Assembly: GCA_009746045.1 (NCBI GenBank) | Contig: RPFO01000154.1 | Location: forward strand, 2,298,501-2,361,000 | Reading direction: 5' to 3' | Origin: Mesostigma viride | Taxonomy: Eukaryota; Streptophyta; Mesostigmatophyceae; Mesostigmatales; Mesostigmataceae | DNA length: 62,500 nt | Part shown: piece after piece, positions 55,001 through 62,500 of the stretch | Layout: each line of letters opens with the position of its first letter | Numbering within the stretch: the first letter of the stretch is position 1 | Notes under the pieces: model-generated | Databases searched by the model: none | What the model saw: the letters and a program-made list of their open reading frames with translations, nothing else | What the model was told of the DNA's origin: nothing | Made by a program: the position numbers and the translations under genes

Positions 55001-58000
55001 GCGCAAGGGGGTGGACGCGAGGAGGGGAGGGGGAAAACGGGTGTGTGGGGGGAGAGGTGGGTGGGTGGGTGGGTGGGTGGGTGGGTGGGTGGGTGGGTGG
55101 GTGGGTGGGTGGGTGGGTGGGTGGGTGGGTGGGTGGGTGGGTGGGTGGGTGGGTGGGTGGGTGGGTGGGTGGGTGGGTGGGTGGGTGGGTGGGTGGGTGG
55201 GTGGGTGGGTGGGTGGGTGGGTGGGTGGGTGGAGTGTGGGTGTGGGGTGGGGCAGGAAAAGCATGTCACGAGTGGAGGGGGGGGTGGGGGGAGAGGGGCG
55301 TGTGGGGAAGAAATGTCGTAAGTAGAAGCGTGTGGGGGTAGGTTGGGGCCATGATGGTGTTGCTGGATGGTGGTAAAGGCACGGGCGGCAAGGAGGAGTG
55401 GGGGGGAGGATGCCACAGTTGGAAACTGGTGTATGCGAAAGAAACGAATCTGCCAACGAGGGTAACTGCGTAACAAGTTGGAACTATTTCGTGAAGAAAG
55501 CAACCCACAACAAGCTTCAAGTGCGTGAGTTTGTTGGACCATGCACGCATGCGTGAGGCCAAGGAACCATGGAAAAGCTGGTCTACTGGAGCTGGCATGA
55601 TGTAGCTTTCCTCACTTATTCCTCCGCCTAGCGCGGTTGGGGCCAGTCAACAGTACGGAGAGGCGATGCGAATGATACTTCAGGAGTATGATCTAACTCA
55701 TGAAACACTTCCCTCTATTTCCACCGTGCCCGGCTAAGCACTTGCTGAATCTTCACATAGTGAACCAGGCTCCAGCAGCCACCTACTTGTTAGTCCCAAC
55801 CCCTACAGGCCCTTCATGGTCGATGCATTTCGCAAACACTCGCACGGTCCTCCTCCCTGGTCCAGGTCATCTTGAAAGCTAAATATCTTCAAGGTCACAT
55901 CGTCAAGATAGTTTTCCTTACCCGGTCCCGTTTACCGGACTTTTAGGAAGCCATAGACCATCACGGGCTCCATACCAGCTGATGCCTTGGCATTATTTAG
56001 CCATGTACATGTGTGCCTATGATGTGCCACACCCCAGATGATGCCTAGCTTTATTTAGTTATGCTGTGCCCATGCAGAGAGCTGCTCTCTGCTGAGAAGC
56101 CATGCCATAGCCATTGTTTAGCCATGATGATCTTCCACCCCATGCCAGGCCTTTGAACTCTGATACATCATGGTGGTGCAAGTGCACTCTGTGCACCCAG
56201 AGCAGGTGTAGTTTACACCCTACCCTTGCAGGAAGTAGCCCAGAATGTATTAAAAGCCATATGCCGCATCTCAGGAATATGTGCTACATGTCCTCCCAAC
56301 GGAGATATGTCAAAATAATAATAGTAATAATAGACCATCTAGGAGGGCAGCACGCTACCTACCGAATGTTTTGTTAGTTGCCTAGCCCAGCTGATCTACA
56401 AGGATGCTTCTGCTTTCCGCTCACCCGGTCCAGTTGATCAGGTTCTGAAAGCCCTGCCCCGTGTAGAAGGGCAGCGTGCACAGCCAGGGGAAGAGGTTGG
56501 AGATGATGGACGCCCAGCGGTGGCTGCGGGGGACAGCAGAAACAATGGAGGCATGAAAGGACATGGAAACACATGAGAAGGCATGCGGGTGGAGATGATG
56601 GACGCCCAGCGGGGGCTGAAGGGGACAGCAGAAACATTAGGCACACATGGCAAGGCATGATAGGGCACTGGAATGCATGACAGGGCAGGGACACACGAAA
56701 GGATAGATGCCCAGCGAGGACTGCGGGCGACAGCAGACACGATAGATGCATGCGAAGGCATGCCAAGGCGTGCCAAGGCCTGACAAGGCCTGACAAGGCG
56801 TGCCAAGGCGGGACAAGGCCTGACAAGGCGTGCGAAGGCGTGCCAAGGCCTGACAAGGCCTGACAAGGCGTGACAAGGCGTGACAAGGCGTGACAAGGCG
56901 TGACAAGGCACGGAGACATGAGACAAGGCATGACAAGGCACGGCCAGGCACGGCCAGGCACGGCCAGGCACGGCCAGGCACGGCCAGGCACGGCCAGGCA
57001 CGGCCAGGCACGGCCAGGCACGGCCAGGCACGGCCAGGCACGGCCAGGCACGGCCAGGCACGGCCAGGCACGGCCAGGCACGGCCAGGCACGGCCAGGCA
57101 CGGCCAGGCACGGCCAGGCACGGCCAGGCACGGCCAGGCACGGCCAGGCACGGCCAGGCACGGAGACATGTGACAAGGCGTGGGAGGGCACAGCAAAAAC
57201 ACATGGAAGCGGGTGGGAGGGCAGAACAGGCAGGAACAGGTGTGACGATGTTTCGCATTTGTGGGCTTCACGTGAAAGTGGCTCAACGGTTCCTACAGCA
57301 ACGTGGCGAGGTACGGTGGATTGTTTAGGGGCGCGGTTCAGAGCGCGTGCAAGCCAGGATGCTTGAGGGCAGGAGCACGAGAAGGCGCGGGAGGCATGAC
57401 GATGGCGGGCGAGGGCAGGAGAGGGGGAGAAAGGGCGGGAGCGGGCGGGAGGGGGTGGGAGGGGGCGGGAGGGGGTGGGAGAGGGTGGGAGGGGGTGGGC
57501 GAGGGCGGGAGGAGGTGGGAGGAGGTGGGAGGGGGTGGGAGAGGGCGGGAGGGGGTGGGAGAGGGCAGGAGGGGGCGGGAGGGAGGGGAGGGGGCATGCT
57601 CGGGGCTTACTTGACATGCAAGGACGGGAAGGGTCACTATCCACCAGAAGTACGGAAATCATTTATAGCTTTAAAATCATGGTCAAGTGCAAAGGCCACC
57701 TGAGGGCCATATCAGTCAAGGATGCCACCCTATTGGCACAGCCACCGCGGAGCATGGATGCGCCACCATGGCTTTGCAAAGCAACCACCCCCAAAACTGC
57801 ACCCCACCACTCCTAGAACAGCGCCCCACCACTTAGACAATAGCACCCCACCACTCCGACAACAGCACCCTGCCACTCCTAGAACGGAGCCCCACCTGAA
57901 GATGCCCTCCTGCACGAGGTTGTCGCGCACGATGATGGACAGCACGGGGATACCCGCCAGGTTCACGACGACGGGGAAGAGGTAGACGGCCAGCGCGGAC

Positions 58001-58018
58001 AGCAGCGAGGGCTCCTTG
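52048..58018 (-). CDS. Amino-acid-permease-like membrane transporter, C-terminal five exons (5' end outside window)
   Basis: Exons (minus): 58018-57896, 56523-56425, 54968-54773, 54084-53200, 52134-52048, all in phase, 462 codons plus stop. The sequence order matches the late helices of Aa_trans (AAAP) transporters of protists and plants: LLSALAVYLFPVVVNLAGIP then VLSIIVRDNLV; RWASIISNLFPWLCTLPFYT then GQGFQNLINWTG; LLTLGVVNFVIPLAMFIKAM. A roughly 280-residue polar loop rich in Gly, Ala and Ser follows, with a KKKKKRRKK basic cluster, then one more membrane helix (LMWIFIAMLLFYIPLNLYFV) and a His-rich tail (THVGHIHKHDMPGVTHIHRV). The long loop is unusual for the family. The first visible exon starts in phase 2, so more exons lie beyond 58018, past the giant arrays. 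Substrate unknown. Confidence 0.7.
53030..53209 (-). repeat. Repeated copies of a 5' splice junction (permease, donor at 53200)
   Basis: In gene sense, ACCACAACACAG/GTATGGGTTG at 53043/53042 is preceded by a copy of about 45 exon bases (GATGGAGCAGGGCGCGGGGG, CGACCAGCG). Another junction, GCACAACACAG/GTATGGGTTG, is at 53134/53133, and the outermost, GTACAACACAG/GTATTAATTA, at 53200/53199. The two inner copies share the following CGTCTTATTTGG-type intron sequence. Confidence 0.85.
53131..53208 (+). mobile_element. 5'-truncated hairpin retroposon inserted at a splice donor
   Basis: GCTACATATACTCCCAACGG, AGTTATGTTCC and (TTAA)n are flanked by TACCTGTGTTGT at 53131-53142 and 53197-53208, a clear 12-bp target-site duplication. 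The duplicated target contains the donor (GT in gene sense), so the insertion left one donor on each side. Confidence 0.85.
54429..54790 (-). repeat. 64/65-bp tandem array of a 5' splice junction (permease exon end 54773)
   Basis: In gene sense the exon end GGGTCTGGGTCGTGGGAG and donor GTAGGGGTAGGAGCTGGC recur with near-identity. Donor GT positions on the plus strand begin at 54771, 54707, 54642 and 54578, spacing 64-65, with a diverged fifth copy at 54434 (CTACCTCCCATGACCCGGAG on the plus strand). Each unit holds about 18 exon bases and 46 intron bases. Confidence 0.95.
55056..55232. repeat. (GGTG)n array in permease intron
   Basis: About 44 perfect GGGT units. In the sense of the gene it is (CACC)n, pyrimidine-rich and free of AG. 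Confidence 0.95.
55980..56330 (+). mobile_element. Second copy of the hairpin retroposon
   Basis: Colinear with 47060-47575, ending GTGCTACATGTCCTCCCAAC, GGAG (hairpin 56293-56304) and an AATAATAATAGTAATAATAG tail. It sits in the permease intron between exons ending 56425 and starting 54968. Confidence 0.7.
56490..56745 (-). repeat. Repeated copies of a 3' splice junction (permease exon start 56523)
   Basis: Plus-strand GGAGATGATGGACGCCCAGC followed by GGTGG/CTGCGGGGGACAGCAGAAAC (boundary 56523) recurs with boundaries at 56615 (GGAGATGATGGACGCCCAGC, GGGGG/CTGAAGGGGACAGCAG) and 56720 (GGATAGATGCCCAGCGAGGA/CTGCGGGCGACAGCAG). About 30 exon bases are included in each copy; the first repeat step is 92 bp. 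Confidence 0.9.
56760..57180. repeat. 10-bp CACGGCCAGG minisatellite with flanking relatives
   Basis: About 23 perfect units at 56938-57167, preceded by a less regular array of GGCGTGACAA/GGCCTGACAA units (56755-56930). In gene sense the perfect unit is CCTGGCCGTG, without AG. Confidence 0.95.
57410..57595. repeat. GGGAGGGGGTGGGAGAGGG purine-rich tract
   Basis: Irregular 8-bp and 16-bp repeats of GGGTGGGA/GGGCGGGA in the permease intron; C/T-rich in gene sense. The Arg/Gly and Pro/Ser frames through it are artefacts. Confidence 0.9.
57785..57900 (-). repeat. 22-bp units starting at the donor of permease exon 58018-57896
   Basis: In gene sense the donor GTGGGGCTCCGTTCTAGGAG is followed by units GTGGGGTGCTATTGTCTAAG, GTGGGGCGCTGTTCTAGGAG and GTGGGGTGCAGTTTTGGG, each beginning with the same GTGGGG as the donor. 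The exon part is not repeated in this case. Confidence 0.7.
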
Positions 58019-58164
58019 CTGTGCGGGTGGCAGCATACATACAGGCATGTAGTTTCATTGAGCCTGTGGCCTGTCTTTCAAAGGTACCGAGGGAAGGGGG
58101 GGGTCCCGTGCCTCCTTCTTGCTGTGCATCAATCAAACAGGGATGGAAGGTGCCTACTCAAAAA

Positions 58165-58207
58165 GTACCCCGTGACTCTCCCAACGGAGGCGCGCGAATG
58201 AATGAAT
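58165..58207 (+). mobile_element. Hairpin-family end feeding into the (GAAC)n array
   Basis: CCCCGTGACTCTCCCAACGG, AGGCGCGC with hairpin 58178-58189 is followed by AATGAATGAATGAACGAACG, so the tail of the retroposon passes directly into the tetranucleotide array. Confidence 0.65.
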
Positions 58208-61200
58208 GAACGAACGAACGAACGAACGAACGAACGAACGAACGAACGAACGAACGAACGAACGAACGAACGAACGAACGAACGAACGAACGAACGAACG
58301 AACGAACGAACGAACGAACGAACGAACGAACGAACGAACGAACGAACGAACGAACGAACGAACGAACGAACGAACGAACGAACGAACGAACGAACGAACG
58401 AACGAACGAACGAACGAACGAACGAACGAACGAACGAACGAACGAACGAACGAACGAACGAACGAACGAACGAACGAACGAACGAACGAACGAACGAACG
58501 AACGAACGAACGAACGAACGAACGAACGACGAACGAACGAACGAACGAACGACGAACGAACGAACGACGAACGAACGAACGAACGAACGAACGAACGAAC
58601 GAACGAACGAACGAACGAACGAACGAACGAACGAACGAACGAACGAACGAACGAACGAACGAACGAACGAACGAACGAACGAACGAACGAACGAACGAAC
58701 GAACGAACGAACGAACGAACGAACGAACGAACGAACGAACGAACGAACGAACGAACGAACGAACGAACGAACGAACGAACGAACGAACGAACGAACGAAC
58801 GAACGAACGAACGAACGAACGAACGAACGAACGAACGAACGAACGAACGAACGAACGAACGAACGAACGAACGAACGAACGAACGAACGAACGAACGAAC
58901 GAACGAACGAACGAACGAACGAACGAACGAACGAACGAACGAACGAACGAACGAACGAAACGAACGAACGAACGAACGAACGAACGAACGAACGAACGAA
59001 CGAACGAACGAACGAACGAACGAACGAACGAACGAACGAACGAACGAACGAACGAACGAACGAACGAACGAACGAACGAACGAACGAACGAACGAACGAA
59101 CGAACGAACGAACGAACGAACGAACGAACGAACGAACGAACGAACGAACGAACGAACGAACGAACGAACGAACGAACGAACGAACGAACGAACGAACGAA
59201 CGAACGAACGAACGAACGAACGAACGAACGAACGAACGAACGAACGAACGAACGAACGAACGAACGAACGAACGAACGAACGAACGAACGAACGAACGAA
59301 CGAACGAACGAACGAACGAACGAACGAACGAACGAACGAACGAACGAACGAACGAACGAACGAACGAACGAACGAACGAACGAACGAACGAACGAACGAA
59401 CGAACGAACGAACGAACGAACGAACGAACGAACGAACGAACGAACGAACGAACGAACGAACGAACGAACGAACGAACGAACGAACGAACGAACGAACGAA
59501 CGAACGAACGAACGAACGAACGAACGAACGAACGAACGAACGAACGAACGAACGAACGAACGAACGAACGAACGAACGAACGAACGAACGAACGAACGAA
59601 CGAACGAACGAACGAACGAACGAACGAACGAACGAACGAACGAACGAACGAACGAACGAACGAACGAACGAACGAACGAACGAACGAACGAACGAACGAA
59701 CGAACGAACGAACGAACGAACGAACGAACGAACGAACGAACGAACGAACGAACGAACGAACGAACGAACGAACGAACGAACGAACGAACGAACGAACGAA
59801 CGAACGAACGAACGAACGAACGAACGAACGAACGAACGAACGAACGAACGAACGAACGAACGAACGAACGAACGAACGAACGAACGAACGAACGAACGAA
59901 CGAACGAACGAACGAACGAACGAACGAACGAACGAACGAACGAACGAACGAACGAACGAACGAACGAACGAACGAACGAACGAACGAACGAACGAACGAA
60001 CGAACGAACGAACGAACGAACGAACGAACGAACGAACGAACGAACGAACGAACGAACGAACGAACGAACGAACGAACGAACGAACGAACGAACGAACGAA
60101 CGAACGAACGAACGAACGAACGAACGAACGAACGAACGAACGAACGAACGAACGAACGAACGAACGAACGAACGAACGAACGAACGAACGAACGAACGAA
60201 CGAACGAACGAACGAACGAACGAACGAACGAACGAACGAACGAACGAACGAACGAACGAACGAACGAACGAACGAACGAACGAACGAACGAACGAACGAA
60301 CGAACGAACGAACGAACGAACGAACGAACGAACGACGAACGAACGAACGAACGAACGAACGAACGAACGAACGAACGAACGAACGAACGAACGAACGAAC
60401 GAACGAACGAACGAACGAACGAACGAACGAACGAACGAACGAACGAACGAACGAACGAACGAACGAACGAACGAACGAACGAACGAACGAACGAACGAAC
60501 GAACGAACGAACGAACGAACGAACGAACGAACGAACGAACGAACGAACGAACGAACGAACGAACGAACGAACGAACGAACGAACGAACGAACGAACGAAC
60601 GAACGAACGAACGAACGAACGAACGAACGAACGAACGAACGAACGAACGAACGAACGAACGAACGAACGAACGAACGAACGAACGAACGAACGAACGAAC
60701 GAACGAACGAACGAACGAACGAACGAACGAACGAACGAACGAACGAACGAACGAACGAACGAACGAACGAACGAACGAACGAACGAACGAACGAACGAAC
60801 GAACGAACGAACGAACGAACGAACGAACGAACGAACGAACGAACGAACGAACGAACGAACGAACGAACGAACGAACGAACGAACGAACGAACGAACGAAC
60901 GAACGAACGAACGAACGAACGAACGAACGAACGAACGAACGAACGAACGAACGAACGAACGAACGAACGAACGAACGAACGAACGAACGAACGAACGAAC
61001 GAACGAACGAACGAACGAACGAACGAACGAACGAACGAACGAACGAACGAACGAACGAACGAACGAACGAACGAACGAACGAACGAACGAACGAACGAAC
61101 GAACGAACGAACGAACGAACGAACGAACGAACGAACGAACGAACGAACGAACGAACGAACGAACGAACGAACGAACGAACGAACGAACGAACGAACGAAC

Positions 61201-61434
61201 GAACGAACGAACGAACGAACGAACGAACGAACGAACGAACGAACGAACGAACGAACGAACGAACGAACGAACGAACGAACGAACGAACGAACGAACGACG
61301 AACGAACGAACGAACGAACGAACGAACGAACGAACGAACGAACGAACGAACGAACGAACGAACGAACGAACGAACGAACGAACGAACGAACGAACGAACG
61401 AACGAACGAACGAACGAACGAACGAACGAACGAA
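58208..61434. repeat. 3.2-kb (GAAC)n tetranucleotide array
   Basis: About 800 units with very few slips: 3-base GAC units near 58529, 58551, 58566, 60335 and 61297, and an extra A at 58960. In permease gene sense it is (GTTC)n. It lies in the intron upstream of the exon that starts at 58018. Confidence 0.98.
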
Positions 61435-62500
61435 GGAAGGAAGGAAGGAAGGAAGGAAGGAAGGAAGGAAGGAAGGAAGGAAGGAAGGAAGGAAGGAAGG
61501 AAGGAAGGAAGGAAGGAAGGAAGGAAGGAAGGAAGGAAGGAAGGAAGGAAGGAAGGAAGGAAGGAAGGAAGGAAGGAAGGAAGGAAGGAAGGAAGGAAGG
61601 AAGGAAGGAAGGAAGGAAGGAAGGAAGGAAGGAAGGAAGGAAGGAAGGAAGGAAGGAAGGAAGGAAGGAAGGAAGGAAGGAAGGAAGGAAGGAAGGAAGG
61701 AAGGAAGGAAGGAAGGAAGGAAGGAAGGAAGGAAGGAAGGAAGGAAGGAAGGAAGGAAGGAAGGAAGGAAGGAAGGAAGGAAGGAAGGAAGGAAGGAAGG
61801 AAGGAAGGAAGGAAGGAAGGAAGGAAGGAAGGAAGGAAGGAAGGAAGGAAGGAAGGAAGGAAGGAAGGAAGGAAGGAAGGAAGGAAGGAAGGAAGGAAGG
61901 AAGGAAGGAAGGAAGGAAGGAAGGAAGGAAGGAAGGAAGGAAGGAAGGAAGGAAGGAAGGAAGGAAGGAAGGAAGGAAGGAAGGAAAGGAAGGAAGGAAG
62001 GAAGGAAGGAAGGAAGGAAGGAAGGAAGGAAGGAAGGAAGGAAGGAAGGAAGGAAGGAAGGAAGGAAGGAAGGAAGGAAGGAAGGAAGGAAGGAAGGAAG
62101 GAAGGAAGGAAGGAAGGAAGGAAGGAAGGAAGGAAGGAAGGAAGGAAGGAAGGAAGGAAGGAAGGAAGGAAGGAAGGAAGGAAGGAAGGAAGGAAGGAAG
62201 GAAGGAAGGAAGGAAGGAAGGAAGGAAGGAAGGAAGGAAGGAAGGAAGGAAGGAAGGAAGGAAGGAAGGAAGGAAGGAAGGAAGGAAGGAAGGAAGGAAG
62301 GAAGGAAGGAAGGAAGGAAGGAAGGAAGGAAGGAAGGAAGGAAGGAAGGAAGGAAGGAAGGGAAGGAAGGAAGGAAGGAAGGAAGGAAGGAAGGAAGGAA
62401 GGAAGGAAGGAAGGAAGGAAGGAAGGAAGGAAGGAAGGAAGGAAGGAAGGAAGGAAGGAAGGAAGGAAGGAAGGAAGGAAGGAAGGAAGGAAGGAAGGAA
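61435..62500. repeat. (GAAG)n array running off the window
   Basis: At 61435 GAAC changes to GAAG without a break and continues to the end of the window with slips at 61985 and 62361. It is a homopurine strand; in gene sense (CTTC)n is a perfect polypyrimidine tract able to form triplex DNA. Confidence 0.98.

Noticed and set aside
56374-57662. Open frames rich in AVPGRAWPCL or RHGQARPGTA repeats
   Set aside because: Products of the 10-bp minisatellite in a permease intron.

Overview
The window is nuclear DNA of a eukaryote, most likely a green alga or another member of the plant lineage. All recognisable genes but two are split by GT-AG introns. The uroporphyrinogen-III synthase starts with a Ser/Arg-rich chloroplast-type transit peptide. 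The dCMP deaminase has the N-terminal layout I associate with plant enzymes, and a LINE-type retrotransposon and many decayed repeats lie between the genes. The exact lineage cannot be fixed from the sequence alone.

Layout, left to right: a 24-bp minisatellite (32-824); repeat-bearing intergenic DNA; a five-exon Sec14/CRAL-TRIO lipid-transfer gene (+, 4620-7853); an uninterrupted ALG6 glucosyltransferase (-, 10333-12207); a nine-exon dCMP deaminase (-, 14133-20850); a 5'-truncated LINE with an open reverse transcriptase frame (+, 22413-26126); a three-exon RraA/HMG-aldolase-like gene (+, 26815-29677); a terminal-inverted-repeat element full of GGTACC palindromes (about 30503-31005); a partly resolved gene (-, from 32221) divergent from a nine-exon uroporphyrinogen-III synthase (+, 32522-40190); a SnoaL/NTF2-like secreted or lumenal protein (-, 40903-41625); a nest of LINE 3' ends, including a 761-bp copy matching the LINE above with its target-site duplication (42792-43552); a two-exon type II thioesterase (+, 43918-44938); a small gene with a mitochondrial-type presequence and an in-frame TAG (+, 46237-46819); a 1.45-kb (TTG)n array; repeat-rich DNA; and the 3' part of an amino-acid-permease-like membrane protein (-, 52048 to 58018, 5' end beyond the window), whose next intron holds more than 4.2 kb of (GAAC)n and (GAAG)n.

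The genes are housekeeping functions of separate pathways (phosphoinositide/lipid transfer, N-glycan assembly, dUMP supply, haem/chlorophyll synthesis, amino-acid transport). They do not form a cluster with one job.

The most unusual property is in the introns. At 11 splice sites in five genes, the exon-intron junction itself (a slice of exon plus the start or end of the intron) is tandemly repeated on the intron side, in copies that range from near-perfect (about 64 bp x 4 at 54578-54790) to heavily decayed with the GT lost (28348). Introns here seem to lengthen by repeated duplication across their own splice sites. In addition, most simple-sequence arrays inside introns are pyrimidine-rich and free of AG on the sense strand, whichever strand the gene is on. 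Exon coordinates below were derived by hand from conserved protein segments, splice dinucleotides and phase; every junction reported for the full gene models keeps the frame.
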